Assembly: GCF_905397435.1 (NCBI RefSeq)
Contig: NZ_CAJPVI010000005.1
Location: 124,001 to 188,000, forward strand
Reading direction: 5' to 3'
Length of the DNA: 64,000 nt
DNA from: Cupriavidus numazuensis
GTDB lineage: Bacteria > Pseudomonadota > Gammaproteobacteria > Burkholderiales > Burkholderiaceae
Part shown: piece after piece, positions 1 through 9,369 of the stretch
How the letters are laid out: each line of letters starts with the position of its first letter
Numbering within the stretch: the first letter of the stretch is position 1
Notes under the pieces: generated by a model
What the model saw: only the letters and a program-made list of their open reading frames with translations
What the model was told of the DNA's origin: nothing
Databases searched by the model: none
Program-made: the position numbers and the translations under genes

Positions 1-92
1 GCCTGCGCGTCTCGAACGCCGGCCTGCGCCTGATCGACAAGAAAGGCATCGACTCCGTGCTCGCCGACCTGCGCGCACGCGGCGAAGTCTAA
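1..92 (+). CDS. rpmB: 50S ribosomal protein L28, C-terminal part (partial at window edge)
   Basis: Only the last 29 codons are in the window. They read in frame 3 to a TAA at 90-92, and the tail (LRLIDKKGIDSVLADLRARG) is typical of bacterial L28, a structural protein of the large ribosomal subunit. It is followed after 13 bases by rpmG, the usual rpmB-rpmG operon order, so the two are almost surely co-transcribed from a promoter left of the window. Confidence 0.93.
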   Translation, partial: LRVSNAGLRLIDKKGIDSVLADLRARGEV

Positions 93-105
93 TTAGGAGT
101 ACATC

Positions 106-276
106 ATGGCAAGCAAGGGCGGCCGCGACAAAATCAAGCTGGAATCGACCGCAGGTACCGGTCACTTCTACACCACGACCAAGAACAAGCGCACCATGCC
201 GGAAAAGATGGAGATCATGAAGTTCGATCCCGTCGCCCGCAAGCACGTCGCTTACAAGGAAACCAAGATCAAGTAA
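106..276 (+). CDS. rpmG: 50S ribosomal protein L33
   Basis: Complete 56-residue L33 of the large ribosomal subunit. The sequence begins [15 protein letters not shown] and ends [11 protein letters not shown], a normal length and normal ends for the family. The Cys pairs that some L33 paralogues use to bind zinc are absent, so this is the zinc-independent form. The ATG is preceded by a good AGGAG seven to eight bases upstream, and an intrinsic terminator follows about 25 bases after the stop, closing the rpmB-rpmG operon. Confidence 0.97.
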   Translation: MASKGGRDKIKLESTAGTGHFYTTTKNKRTMPEKMEIMKFDPVARKHVAYKETKIK

Positions 277-295
277 TTGATCCCGGTTTTCATCC

Positions 296-329
296 AAAAG
301 GCCCCGCAACCGCGGGGCTTTTTGTTTTG
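296..329 (+). terminator. Rho-independent terminator of rpmB-rpmG
   Basis: The stem GCCCCGC/GCGGGGC at 301-307 and 312-318 has a four-base loop, is preceded by AAAAG and followed by a T-rich tract. It lies just after rpmG on the same strand. Confidence 0.9.
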
Positions 330-387
330 TGGCGCCGACGCGGCTTGCGGCCGGACCGCAGGGCAATTTGACCCTAGCGCCATCGCA

Positions 388-405
388 GCCCTGATGCATC
401 AGGGC
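388..405. promoter_or_regulatory. 18-bp perfect palindrome upstream of nadB (possible operator)
   Basis: GCCCTGATGCATCAGGGC is its own reverse complement. It lies 70 bases before the nadB start, just downstream of a TTGACC at 368-373 that could act as a -35 box. A protein-binding site is the natural reading, but a cruciform or hairpin role is not excluded. No known NAD regulator site matches that I can name. Confidence 0.4.
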
Positions 406-475
406 ACCACCCGGGTGTAGACTTTCGAGCTTTCCCTCTAGCGCCGCGCGCCCCCGCGCGGGCAACTCCTGCACC

Positions 476-2062
476 ATGAACTTCGACGTCGCCATCGTAG
501 GCAGCGGGCTGGCCGGTCTCACGGTCGCGCTGCAACTGGCCGACACCCATCGGGTTGTCATCCTCAGCAAGCGCGCCATGACGCAGGGCGCCAGCGACTG
601 GGCACAGGGCGGCATTGCCGCCGTGCTCGATTCGGGCGACAGCCACGACGAGCATACGCAGGACACGCTCGTGGCCGGTGCGGGCCTGTGCGATGAAGAG
701 GCAACGCGCTTCATCGTCGAGCATGGACGCGAAGCGATCCAGTGGCTGATCGACCGCGGCGTACCGTTCACCAAGGACGAGCAGGCCGAACTCGGCTATC
801 ACCTGACACGCGAAGGCGGGCATAGCCGGCGCCGCATCATCCATGCCGCGGATGCCACGGGCCACGCCGTGGTCAGCACGTTGTCGGAGATGGCCCGCCA
901 GCACCCGAACATCACCATCATCGAAGACCAGTTTGCGATCGACCTGATCACGTCGCGCAAACTGGGGCTGCCGGGTAACCGCTGCTACGGCCTGTACGTG
1001 CTCGACGACAGCACCGAGGAAGTGCGCACCATCACCGCAACGCACACGGTGCTGGCGGCCGGCGGCGCAGGCAAGGTGTACCTGTACACAACCAACCCCG
1101 ACACGGCCACTGGCGACGGCATTGCCATGGCCTGGCGCGCGGGCTGCCGCGTGTCGAACATGGAATTCATCCAGTTCCATCCGACCTGCCTATACCACCC
1201 CTACGCCAAGTCATTCCTGATCTCGGAAGCCGTGCGCGGCGAAGGCGGGCTGCTCAAGCTGCCCGACGGCACCCGCTTCATGCCCGAGCATGATGAGCGC
1301 GCCGAACTCGCGCCGCGCGACGTGGTGGCACGGGCGATCGACTTCGAAATGAAGAAGCGCGGCCTGGACTGCGTCTACCTCGACATCACGCACCAGCCCG
1401 AAGCCTTCCTCAAGGAACACTTCCCCACGATCCACGCGCGCTGCCTGGAACTGGGCATCGACATCGCGCACGAACCGATCCCCGTCGTGCCGGCGGCGCA
1501 CTACACCTGCGGCGGCGTGGTGACCGACACCCTTGGCCGCACCGACATCGGCAATCTCTACGCCGTTGGCGAGACGGCATGCACCGGGCTACATGGCGCC
1601 AACCGTCTTGCATCGAATTCGCTGCTCGAATGCATCGTGATCGGACGCGCGGCGGCGACCGACATCGCAAGCCAGGACAAGGCCGGCCTGCCGGATCTCG
1701 CATTGCCGTCCTGGGACGAAAGCCGCGTCTCCGACGCCGACGAGGAAGTCGTGGTCTCCCACAACTGGGACGAGCTGCGCCGCATGATGTGGAACTACGT
1801 CGGCATCGTGCGCACCAGCAAGCGGCTGGAACGCGCACAGCACCGCATCAGCCTGTTGCGTGAGGAGATTGCCGAGTACTACGCGAACTTCCGCGTCACG
1901 CGTGACCTGCTCGAGTTGCGCAATCTCGTGGAAGTCGCCTCGCTGATCGTCGACAGCGCGTACTCCCGCCACGAAAGCCGCGGCCTGCATTTCAGCCGCG
2001 ACTATCCGGATACGTTGCCGAAGGCCCTGCCTACCGTGATGCAGCCCGCCCGCAAGCGCTGA
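476..2062 (+). CDS. nadB: L-aspartate oxidase
   Basis: Flavoenzyme that oxidises L-aspartate to iminoaspartate, the first step of de novo NAD synthesis; cytoplasmic. The 528-residue length is close to the E. coli enzyme. An N-terminal Rossmann motif GSGLAG (residues 9-14) binds FAD. The family signatures [10 protein letters not shown] (41-50), [16 protein letters not shown] (about 109-124), AVRGEGG and HYTCGGV are all present, as in the succinate dehydrogenase/fumarate reductase flavoprotein superfamily. It faces nadA-nadC, which encode the next two enzymes, and shares a terminator with nadC. There is no strong ribosome binding site before the ATG. Confidence 0.96.
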   Translation: MNFDVAIVGSGLAGLTVALQLADTHRVVILSKRAMTQGASDWAQGGIAAVLDSGDSHDEHTQDTLVAGAGLCDEEATRFIVEHGREAIQWLIDRGVPFTKDEQAELGYHLTREGGHSRRRIIHAADATGHAVVSTLSEMARQHPNITIIEDQFAIDLITSRKLGLPGNRCYGLYVLDDSTEEVRTITATHTVLAAGGAGKVYLYTTNPDTATGDGIAMAWRAGCRVSNMEFIQFHPTCLYHPYAKSFLISEAVRGEGGLLKLPDGTRFMPEHDERAELAPRDVVARAIDFEMKKRGLDCVYLDITHQPEAFLKEHFPTIHARCLELGIDIAHEPIPVVPAAHYTCGGVVTDTLGRTDIGNLYAVGETACTGLHGANRLASNSLLECIVIGRAAATDIASQDKAGLPDLALPSWDESRVSDADEEVVVSHNWDELRRMMWNYVGIVRTSKRLERAQHRISLLREEIAEYYANFRVTRDLLELRNLVEVASLIVDSAYSRHESRGLHFSRDYPDTLPKALPTVMQPARKR

Positions 2063-2087
2063 ACGGAACCGCCTGCACGCAGAAAGC

Positions 2088-2116
2088 AAAACGGCCCGCA
2101 TCAAGCGGGCCGTTTT
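2088..2116. terminator. Bidirectional terminator between nadB and nadC
   Basis: The stem ACGGCCCGC/GCGGGCCGT with a five-base loop is flanked by an A-run on the left and a T-run on the right, so it can stop transcription from either side. It sits between the convergent stop codons of nadB and nadC. Confidence 0.9.
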
Positions 2117-2136
2117 TGTTCCGATGTAGCAGGCGA

Positions 2137-3000
2137 TCAGCCGATGATCCGCAGTGAGTAGTCGGTCGCGCGCACATCCTTGGTCAGTGCCCCCACCGAG
2201 ATACGGTCCACGCCGGTCTCGGCGAACGTGCGGATGGTTTCGGCATTGACGCCGCCGGATACCTCGAGCAACGCACGGCCGGCGTTGATGCGCACGGCAT
2301 CATGCATCATCGGCACGGTGAAGTTGTCGATCAGGATCGAGGTCGCGCCAGCGGCCAGCGCTTCTTCCAGCTCGGCCAGCGATTCCACTTCGATCTGGAT
2401 CGACGCATCGGCGCCCAAGGCCAGCGCGGCCTCCATCGCAGCCGTGATGCTGCCCGCAGCGGCGATGTGGTTTTCCTTGATCAGGATGCCATCGTACAGC
2501 GCGAGGCGCTGGTTTTCGCCCCCGCCAATCCGGACCGCATACTTCTGGGCCAGCCGGAGGCCAGGCAGCGTCTTGCGGGTATCCAGTACGCGCGCATTGG
2601 TGCCGGCGATCAGGTCGGCGTAGCGTCGCGTTACCGTTGCCACGCCCGACAGCAGTTGCAGGAAATTCAGCGCCGGACGCTCCGCCGTAAGCAGCGCCCG
2701 CGCCGGCCCTGCGATCTCGCAGACCACGGAATCCGGCGCCATGCGGGCACCCTCTTCCTGCTTCCACGTGACCGTCAGCCGCTCGTCCACCGCCTTCATG
2801 CAGGCCGAGAACCACGGCTGGCCGCACAATATGGCCTGCTCGCGCACGATCACGCGCGCCTGCGCCTGCTTGTCCGCCGGTATCAGCAGACCGGTCAGGT
2901 CACCGCTACCGACGTCCTCGGCGATCGCCGCGCTGACGTTGGCGTCCAGCGCCGCCTTCAGCGCCGGACCATAACTATCGAAAACCGAATTCACGCTCAT
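2137..3000 (-). CDS. nadC: Nicotinate-nucleotide diphosphorylase (carboxylating), quinolinate phosphoribosyltransferase
   Basis: Converts quinolinate and PRPP to nicotinate mononucleotide with release of CO2, the third step of NAD synthesis. The protein is 287 residues. Family signatures seen are [11 protein letters not shown] near residue 28, [28 protein letters not shown], the acidic IEVES and LIDNF metal/phosphate-binding strands, and EVSGGVN near the C-terminus. The frame continues 68 codons further upstream, but that extension is nadA sequence in another frame. The ATG at 3000 overlaps the nadA stop as ATGA, so the pair is translationally coupled. Confidence 0.96.
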   Translation of the reverse strand: MSVNSVFDSYGPALKAALDANVSAAIAEDVGSGDLTGLLIPADKQAQARVIVREQAILCGQPWFSACMKAVDERLTVTWKQEEGARMAPDSVVCEIAGPARALLTAERPALNFLQLLSGVATVTRRYADLIAGTNARVLDTRKTLPGLRLAQKYAVRIGGGENQRLALYDGILIKENHIAAAGSITAAMEAALALGADASIQIEVESLAELEEALAAGATSILIDNFTVPMMHDAVRINAGRALLEVSGGVNAETIRTFAETGVDRISVGALTKDVRATDYSLRIIG

Positions 3001-4151
3001 GCCGGACCGATTCCCTGGAACAAGGCCTGTTCCTTCGCAAGGTCCGCCGCCGGCCGGACATTGGCCTTCTGCTGCGCAGCGAAGTCGAGCATGCGGTTGA
3101 TGCAGGTCACCGCCTGGCGGCCGGTGGCCGGATCCACATGGATCTCGTTGCGGCCGGTTTCGAGCACTTCGGCCAGGTTCGACAGCGCATTCATCGCCAT
3201 CCACGGGCAGTGTGCGCAGCTCTTGCAGGTCGCGCTGTTGCCCGCCGTCGGAGCTTCGATGAAATGCTTGCCCGGTGCCGCCATCCGCATCTTGTGCAGG
3301 ATGCCGTTGTCCGTAGCCACGATGAACTCGGTCGCGTCCAGTTCCTGCGCGGCCGCGATGAGCTGCGACGTGGAACCGACCACATCGGCCTGCTCGACCA
3401 CATTGGCCGGCGACTCCGGATGCACGAGGATCTTCGCCTTGGGAAACTCGCGGCGCAGCAGATCGAGTTCGATGCCCTTGAACTCGTCATGGACCAGGCA
3501 CGAGCCCTGCCACAGCAGCATGTCGGCGCCAGTCTCCTTCTGAATATAGCTGCCGAGGTGCTTGTCAGGCGCCCACAGGATCTTCTCGCCGCGTGCGTGC
3601 AGATGCTGGACGATCTTCAGGCCGATGCTGGACGTCACCATCCAGTCCGCGCGCGCCTTCACCGCGGCGCTGGTGTTCGCGTACACGACCACGGTGCGGT
3701 CCGGATGCGCATCGCAGAACGCCGCGAACTCGTCCGCCGGGCAGCCGAGATCGAGCGAGCAGGTCGCATCCAGGTCCGGCATCAGGATGGTTTTTTCCGG
3801 GCTCAGGATCTTCGCGGTTTCGCCCATGAAGCGCACACCGGCCACGACCAGGGTCTGGGCCGAATGGTCACGGCCGAAGCGCGCCATTTCGAGCGAGTCG
3901 GAAACGCAGCCGCCGGTTTCCTCGGCGAGGTCCTGCAGGTCGGCATCCACGTAATAGTGGGCGACCAGCACGGCATTGCGCTCCTTCAGCAACCGCCTGA
4001 TACGCGCCTTGAGCGCCTGGCGTTCGTCGGGCGTCAGCACGGGGGGCACCTTGGCCCAGGCGTGGGCCACGCAGCTACCGCCGGCGGGGCTTTCGGTATC
4101 CGTCAGGTCCGGTTTTTCGAACTCGACGGTCTTGATCGATTGTGGGGTCAT
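2997..4151 (-). CDS. nadA: Quinolinate synthase A
   Basis: Condenses iminoaspartate (from NadB) with dihydroxyacetone phosphate to quinolinate. It is a [4Fe-4S] enzyme of 384 residues, of the longer NadA class. Likely cluster cysteines lie in [12 protein letters not shown], in GSCLVHDEF and in the C-terminal [10 protein letters not shown]; the substrate region [12 protein letters not shown] is also clear. I chose the ATG at 4151, eight codons inside the longest frame, because GAGGAG lies about eight bases upstream. It is first in a nadA-nadC operon and overlaps nadC by four bases. Confidence 0.95.
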   Translation of the reverse strand: MTPQSIKTVEFEKPDLTDTESPAGGSCVAHAWAKVPPVLTPDERQALKARIRRLLKERNAVLVAHYYVDADLQDLAEETGGCVSDSLEMARFGRDHSAQTLVVAGVRFMGETAKILSPEKTILMPDLDATCSLDLGCPADEFAAFCDAHPDRTVVVYANTSAAVKARADWMVTSSIGLKIVQHLHARGEKILWAPDKHLGSYIQKETGADMLLWQGSCLVHDEFKGIELDLLRREFPKAKILVHPESPANVVEQADVVGSTSQLIAAAQELDATEFIVATDNGILHKMRMAAPGKHFIEAPTAGNSATCKSCAHCPWMAMNALSNLAEVLETGRNEIHVDPATGRQAVTCINRMLDFAAQQKANVRPAADLAKEQALFQGIGPA

Positions 4152-4226
4152 CTCCGGTACTCCTCTAGACCTCACGCATGCAACGTCATGCGGACAGCCA
4201 GAACCTGGGGGAGTTTATCTAAAACA

Positions 4227-4252
4227 AAAGCCCCGCCATGGGCGGGGCTTTG
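4227..4252 (-). terminator. Rho-independent terminator of the desaturase gene
   Basis: The stem GCCCCGCC/GGCGGGGC has a three-base loop and is followed on the minus strand by TTTTGTTTTA. It ends the desaturase transcript before the nadA leader begins, about 75 bases upstream of the nadA start. Confidence 0.88.
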
Positions 4253-4278
4253 TAACCATACGGCGCGGCCGAATTGTA

Positions 4279-5469
4279 TCAGGCGTAGCGGCGCAGGCGC
4301 AGCGAAAAATCGTGCAGCGCCTGGATACCGCTAGCCTCGGCACGATGGCACCAGGCCTGCAGCTGTTGCAGCAGCTGCTCGCGCGTCAGGTTGGAACGGC
4401 CCCAGATGGCGGCCAGTTCACGTCGCATTTCCACGAAAGTGTGCAGCGACTTGCTCTGCTCGACGATGCTCGCGAGCTGCTGGCGCTGCGGCGCGGCCAG
4501 CTTGGCCTCTTCGCGGTGGAACCACTTGCTGGCCGGCTTGAACGTGCGGTACTCGGCAACGCGGCCTTCCTTGAGTTGTTCCAGCTCCTGGCGGAACGCG
4601 CTCTTCACGGCCTTGGCGTAGCGGGCCATTACGTCATAGCGGTTGGCGATGATCGCTTCCAGCGTGTTCTCGTCGACCGGACGCGCTTCCACCAGGCGTG
4701 CCTTGGGCGGCGTCTTCTTCACCTTGGCCAGGCCAACGGCCTGCATGGCGCGGATATAACCCCAACCCACATCGAACTCGTACCACTTAATCGAGAACTT
4801 CGCCGAAGTCGGATAGGTGTGGTGGTTGTTGTGCAGCTCTTCGCCACCGATGATCAGGCCCCACGGCGAGACATTGGTCGATGCATCTTCGCAATCGTAA
4901 TTGCGATAGCCCCACCAGTGGCCCAGGCCATTGATGATGCCGGCAGCGTGGATCGGGATCCACAGCATCTGCACGGCCCAGACCGTCATGCCGATCACGC
5001 CGAACAGCGCCAGGTCGATGATCAGCATCAGGCCGACGCCCTGCCAGCCGAAGCGCGAGTACACATTGCGCTCGACCCAGTCGTTCGGGCAACCATGGCC
5101 GAACTTGGCGACGGTTTCCTTGTTCTTGGCCTCGGCGCGGTACAGCTCGGCGCCTTCCAGCAGCACCTTGCGGATGCCGCGGGTCTGCGGGCTATGCGGA
5201 TCATCCTCGGTCTCGCACTTGGCGTGGTGCTTGCGGTGGATCGCGGTCCACTCGCGCGTGACCATACCTGTGGTCAGCCAGAGCCAGAAGCGGAAAAAAT
5301 GCTGGGCAATCGGGTGCAGGTCCAGCGAGCGGTGCGCCATGCACCGATGCAGGAAGATGGTGACGCCCGCGATGGTGATGTGCGTCACCACCAGCGTGTA
5401 GATCACGATCTCCCACCAGGACCAGTTGGCAAGGCCGTTCGCGGCCCAGTCAAGAATAGTGTCGAACAA
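4279..5469 (-). CDS. Membrane fatty acid desaturase (DesA/acyl-CoA desaturase type)
   Basis: Di-iron membrane enzyme that introduces a double bond into acyl chains, probably to adjust membrane fluidity. The three His clusters are present in order: HRCMAH (41-46), HRKHH (78-82) and HNNHH (213-217), with hydrophobic membrane helices between. After them comes a helical C-terminal extension of about 130 residues, seen in DesA-type proteobacterial desaturases. The start is taken as TTG at 5469 because GGAG lies eight bases upstream and the family N-terminus fits. The open frame runs 84 codons further, but that part looks non-coding. Product 396 residues. Substrate (phospholipid or acyl-CoA) and position are not decidable here. 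Confidence 0.85.
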   Translation of the reverse strand: MFDTILDWAANGLANWSWWEIVIYTLVVTHITIAGVTIFLHRCMAHRSLDLHPIAQHFFRFWLWLTTGMVTREWTAIHRKHHAKCETEDDPHSPQTRGIRKVLLEGAELYRAEAKNKETVAKFGHGCPNDWVERNVYSRFGWQGVGLMLIIDLALFGVIGMTVWAVQMLWIPIHAAGIINGLGHWWGYRNYDCEDASTNVSPWGLIIGGEELHNNHHTYPTSAKFSIKWYEFDVGWGYIRAMQAVGLAKVKKTPPKARLVEARPVDENTLEAIIANRYDVMARYAKAVKSAFRQELEQLKEGRVAEYRTFKPASKWFHREEAKLAAPQRQQLASIVEQSKSLHTFVEMRRELAAIWGRSNLTREQLLQQLQAWCHRAEASGIQALHDFSLRLRRYA

Positions 5470-5833
5470 ACTCTGTTCTCCGTCAGTTAAACAGGGGCTT
5501 TCCTTTGCGGCTGCCCCGGCGCCGTGCACAACGCGCAGAAAAAAGACTGCAAATCTACTGATTGCGATTTGGTCTGGCGTCCGCCACGGACCCACCATCT
5601 GTTGGCGGGGACCCCTGGCGCGCAGCTCCGGCGCCGGCGTTGGCAGGCGGGACAGGCACGAGCCGCTGCAATCTGGCGGCTGTCTGGTGTGGGGGCGGGA
5701 TGCTTCGCAAACCCGCGACAACCCGGCATTCTACCGGATCATGCAGGCCTGAGTCATACGCTTTTTCCCGGAGTTTGACGGGCGCGCTTCATTTTTGTTC
5801 CCTTGTGAAGCGCCCGCCTGTTTCCTTATGCAG
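5470..5833. other. Intergenic region between desaturase and MscS-type gene
   Basis: These 364 bases hold the desaturase leader and presumably its promoter. The only clear structure is an imperfect inverted repeat at about 5780-5814 (arms GGCGCGCTTCA and TGAAGCGCCC). It could fold as a hairpin after the MscS-type gene, though it lacks a clean T-run in the minus direction. Open frames here have no family resemblance and are treated as non-coding. Confidence 0.5.
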
Positions 5834-7207
5834 TCATGCCTGACTCGCCACTTTCACGGCTTGCCCGGAGGCGTCACTCAATGGCTGAAGGTGACCATTG
5901 GTCAACACACGGACCTCCCGCTGAGGATAGGGAATGGAGATTCCGTGCTCGCGCAGGGTTCGCCAGATCGCGCGGTTCATGGCGGACTGCACGCCAAGCT
6001 TGCCGTTCTGCGGATCGGCGATGTAAACCGCGACCTCATATTCGATGCCGCTGTCTGCAAACAGCACCAGGAACGCCGCTGGCGCCGGGTCCTGCAACAC
6101 CCTCGGCAATTCGCGCACGCATTCCGTGAGCAGCATGATCACGGTCTCGGGATCGGCGCTGTAGTCGGCCTGCACGCGCGTTGCGACGCGGACATTGGTG
6201 TTCGAAAACGAGTGGTTTTGCACCGATTGGGCCACCAACTGCTCGTTCGGCACCAACGTCTCGCCGTCGCCATTGCGCACCACCGTGTATCGCGTGCGGA
6301 TCTGCGAGACGATGCCCGTGTACTTGTCCACCGTAATCTGGTCGCCGAGCTTGACCGAACGATCGAGCAAAATGATGAAGCCGGAAATGTAGTTGCTGGC
6401 GATCTTCTGCAGGCCGAGACCGAGACCGACACCCAGTGCACCGCCGAATACCGACAGAACGGTCAGGTCGATGCCGACCAGCGACAGGCTCAGCAACAGC
6501 GAGACCAGCAGCAGCAGCGCCTTGGAAATGCGGGTCAGCACGACCTTGAGGTTCACGTCCAGGCTGGCGGAGCGCATCAGGCGTTCCTCGAGCCACGAAC
6601 CGAACCACATGGCCACCAGCACCGTCAGCAGGATCCAGACTGCGGCCATCAGCGTATCGGCAAGGCTCACCTTCTGCTTGCCGAGCGAAAACCGCATGCC
6701 CTCCATCCATTTCATTACCTCCGGCAGCACGCCAAGGACGTACAGTGCCATCGCTACCCACACTAGCGTGGTGAGCACCTTTTCCACGAGCAGCAGCATG
6801 CCGTGCAACTGGCCGCTGCCCGAAAGCACGCGGCGCAGGATGTAGAACGTGAAATAAAGGGAGGTAATGCCAAATAGCGGCACCAGGGCTAGTCGCAGCA
6901 CGCTGATCGCCATGACTGGCTCCAGCGCAAAGCGGGCCGTCATAACGAGCAGCCAGCCGAATAGCGGGAACATGGCCCGTTCCAGGCTGGCCGCGGCGAA
7001 GCGCAGCGAGAAGCTGGACGCGGCGTAGTGCTTCTCAAGCCGCTTGTCCACAAAACGCGCAAGCGGCCACGCCGCCAGCAGGCAGCCTGCCAGCACGACG
7101 AGTTGCCAGATGAAGCCGGGCCCGCCCGCGTCCCGCATCAGGTCGTCGAGCATCCTGCCAAAGGTCGCATGCGAGGCCGTCAGGTCGGCCAATGGGTTTC
7201 CGTTCAT
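5834..7207 (-). CDS. Mechanosensitive ion channel of the MscS family
   Basis: Inner-membrane channel that opens under membrane tension and protects against hypo-osmotic shock. The 457-residue protein is larger than E. coli MscS (286): four or more extra N-terminal transmembrane segments (about 33-53, 80-130, 138-160, 185-203) precede the core. The core has the Gly/Ala-rich pore helix (FGGALGVGLGLGLQKIASN, about 254-272) followed by SGFIILLDRSVKLGD and the cytosolic beta domain (VDKYTGIVSQIRTRYT, LVPNEQL). The family call is firm; gating and ion preference are unknown. It lies upstream of the desaturase on the same strand, 364 bases away. Confidence 0.9.
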   Translation of the reverse strand: MNGNPLADLTASHATFGRMLDDLMRDAGGPGFIWQLVVLAGCLLAAWPLARFVDKRLEKHYAASSFSLRFAAASLERAMFPLFGWLLVMTARFALEPVMAISVLRLALVPLFGITSLYFTFYILRRVLSGSGQLHGMLLLVEKVLTTLVWVAMALYVLGVLPEVMKWMEGMRFSLGKQKVSLADTLMAAVWILLTVLVAMWFGSWLEERLMRSASLDVNLKVVLTRISKALLLLVSLLLSLSLVGIDLTVLSVFGGALGVGLGLGLQKIASNYISGFIILLDRSVKLGDQITVDKYTGIVSQIRTRYTVVRNGDGETLVPNEQLVAQSVQNHSFSNTNVRVATRVQADYSADPETVIMLLTECVRELPRVLQDPAPAAFLVLFADSGIEYEVAVYIADPQNGKLGVQSAMNRAIWRTLREHGISIPYPQREVRVLTNGHLQPLSDASGQAVKVASQA

Positions 7208-7236
7208 GGGATTTCTACCTGGATACCCTGTCGCCG

Positions 7237-7271
7237 CACCGGCAGCCGCGCGGAGCGCGCGATTGCCGGTG
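7237..7271. repeat. GC-rich inverted repeat after the RsmB-like gene
   Basis: CACCGGCA at 7237-7244 pairs with TGCCGGTG at 7264-7271, and GCGCG/CGCGC inside can extend the stem. There is no T-run. It lies between the 3' end of the methyltransferase gene and the start of the MscS-type gene, both minus strand, and could be a 3'-end or Rho-linked hairpin. Confidence 0.5.
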
Positions 7272-7282
7272 GGATGGGGAGA

Positions 7283-8701
7283 TTACTGCGTGCGCTCCAG
7301 CACTGCGGCGAAGAAGCCGTCAGTCTGGTGCTGATGAGGATACAGCGCGAACATGCCGCCTTCTGTCTGCAACGCCGGTACTTCGATCTTTTGCTCGGCC
7401 AGCACTTCCGTCGCCGGAACGAGGCGGAAATTCGGGTGTTTGGACAGGAAATCGCGGACGATCGCCTCGTTTTCCGCCTCGAGCACGCTGCAAGTGGCAT
7501 AAACCACGCGCCCGCCACCCTTGACCAGCCGCGCCGCAGCCTCGAGGATTGCGCTTTGCTTGGCGGTCAGCTCAAGCACCGATTCCGGGCTCTGGCGCCA
7601 TTTCAGATCCGGATTACGCCGCAGCGTCCCGAGGCCGCTGCACGGGGCGTCCACAAGCACGCGGTCGATCTTGCCCGCCAGGCGCTTGACCTTGGCATCG
7701 CGCTCGGAGTCGATCAATACGGGATGCACGTTCGACAAACCGCTGCGCGCAAGCCGCGGCTTCAGGTTGGCAAGCCGCTTTTCCGACACATCGAAGGCAT
7801 AGAGACGGCCCGTCGAGCGCATGGCCACGCCAAGGGCGAGCGTCTTGCCGCCTGCGCCGGCACAGAAATCGACGACCATCTCGCCGCGCTTCGGTCCGAC
7901 CAGGTTGCACAGCAGCTGGCTACCCTCGTCCTGGACTTCCACCAGGCCGTTCACGAACATCGGCAACTGGTTCAGCGCTGGCTTGCCCTGCATGCGGATG
8001 CCAGCGGGAGCCATCGGCGTGGGCTCGGCACGCAAACCCGCAGCCTCCAATTCGGCGAGTGCTGCCTCGCGCGTGGTCTTGATGAGATTCACACGCAGAT
8101 CCAACGGCGCCGGGCGCAACCATGCGTCGCCGAGCGCCGACGTAAAGGCCTCGCCATGGCGCGCCACGAGGTTATCGAACAGCCACTCAGGCAGATTCGC
8201 CCGTACCCGCGGCGACAGGCTCGATCGCTCGATCGTGGTCAGGCGGTCTAGCCACTCGGCCTCGTCGGGATACAGGAACGGCGAAAGCATATCGCGGCCG
8301 AGTGTGGCCGCCAGGCCCAGCAGCGCCAGGCGACGCGAAGCCGAACCGGTGCCGCTCTCGGCGAACTGGCCGAATTCCACACGCCGGCGCAGTACCGCGT
8401 AGACGGCCTCGGCAATGATGCCGCGCTCGCGATGGCCGAGCTTGCTGTTTTCGCGGAAGTAATAGCTCACCACGGCGTCGGCGGGACGCGCGAACAGCAT
8501 GACCTTGCCCAACAGACGGTCGATATGCTGGATATGGGACGCGTGCAGACCTCCGTGCACGCGCGTGGGCTGACCATCGGCCCCCGGACCCTGAGCGGAA
8601 CGCGCGTTTGCCGGCTTGCGGATCGGGCTCGACTTGCGGGCTTTCGCCGGTTGACGGGAATCCTTGGGCGCCGGGCGCGCCCCGGCCTGATGACGACTCA
8701 T
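7283..8701 (-). CDS. RsmB/NOP2-family RNA (cytosine-5) methyltransferase
   Basis: Predicted SAM-dependent m5C methyltransferase acting on rRNA or tRNA. The SAM-binding core is seen at VVDFCAGAGGKTLALG (276-291). The two catalytic cysteines lie in DAPCSGLG (353-356 is PCSG) and YATCS (403-405). Residues 1-50 are very basic and low in complexity, resembling an RNA-binding tail; a helical domain follows. The classic RsmB normally sits beside fmt, so this is likely a second paralogue and its target base is unknown. The ATG at 8701 overlaps the purN stop as ATGA, so it is coupled to purN. Product 472 residues. Confidence 0.88.
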   Translation of the reverse strand: MSRHQAGARPAPKDSRQPAKARKSSPIRKPANARSAQGPGADGQPTRVHGGLHASHIQHIDRLLGKVMLFARPADAVVSYYFRENSKLGHRERGIIAEAVYAVLRRRVEFGQFAESGTGSASRRLALLGLAATLGRDMLSPFLYPDEAEWLDRLTTIERSSLSPRVRANLPEWLFDNLVARHGEAFTSALGDAWLRPAPLDLRVNLIKTTREAALAELEAAGLRAEPTPMAPAGIRMQGKPALNQLPMFVNGLVEVQDEGSQLLCNLVGPKRGEMVVDFCAGAGGKTLALGVAMRSTGRLYAFDVSEKRLANLKPRLARSGLSNVHPVLIDSERDAKVKRLAGKIDRVLVDAPCSGLGTLRRNPDLKWRQSPESVLELTAKQSAILEAAARLVKGGGRVVYATCSVLEAENEAIVRDFLSKHPNFRLVPATEVLAEQKIEVPALQTEGGMFALYPHQHQTDGFFAAVLERTQ

Positions 8702-9363
8702 GGCTTTGCTCCTGCCGCCGGTACACCGGCGGAGATGGCCATAAGCAGTTGCGGCTCGGCCGGATTGACGTGTACGACCCCGTTCTGCACTTGCAGGCGT
8801 CCTTCGACGAACCACTGTACGGCGCGGGGATAAATGACATGCTCGCAGTCGAGCAGGCGTGCGGCGAGGCTCTCGGAAGTATCGCCTGGCAACACATCGA
8901 GAGCCGCCTGGATCACGATCGGACCGTGATCAAGTTCCGGGGTCACGAAATGCACGGTCGCGCCGTGCAGCTTCACGCCCGCGTCGAGCGCCTGCTTGTG
9001 GGTGTTCAGGCCCGGGAAGCACGGCAGCAGCGACGGATGGATATTGAGCAGTCTGCCGGCATAGCGATCGACAAAGCCGGTGGTCAGGATGCGCATAAAG
9101 CCGGCAAGCACGACCAGATCAGGCTCATGGGCATCAATGGCCTCGGCCAGTGCCGCATCGAAGCTCGCACGGTCGGGATGCTGGCGATGATCGACCACGC
9201 CTGCGGCAATGCCGTGGTCCTTGGCAAACTGCAGTCCGGCGGCATCCGGCCGGTTCGAAATGACTGCGGCAATGCGCGCCGGCCAGCCGCCGGCCGCGCA
9301 AGCCCGGACGATGGCTTCCATATTGGAGCCACGCCCTGAAATCAGGATGACGATTTTTTTCAT
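8698..9363 (-). CDS. purN: Phosphoribosylglycinamide formyltransferase
   Basis: Transfers the formyl group of 10-formyltetrahydrofolate to GAR, the third step of purine synthesis; cytoplasmic. It is 221 residues with GRGSNMEAI near the N-terminus (phosphate binding), the catalytic NIHPSLLP segment (Asn and His) and the catalytic Asp in ELDHGP, all in family positions. First gene of a two-gene unit with the RsmB-like methyltransferase. A TAGAAT box lies exactly six bases before the ATG and no Shine-Dalgarno sequence is visible, so the mRNA may be leaderless. purM, another purine gene, is 33 kb away. Confidence 0.96.
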   Translation of the reverse strand: MKKIVILISGRGSNMEAIVRACAAGGWPARIAAVISNRPDAAGLQFAKDHGIAAGVVDHRQHPDRASFDAALAEAIDAHEPDLVVLAGFMRILTTGFVDRYAGRLLNIHPSLLPCFPGLNTHKQALDAGVKLHGATVHFVTPELDHGPIVIQAALDVLPGDTSESLAARLLDCEHVIYPRAVQWFVEGRLQVQNGVVHVNPAEPQLLMAISAGVPAAGAKP

Positions 9364-9369
9364 CGCGCA

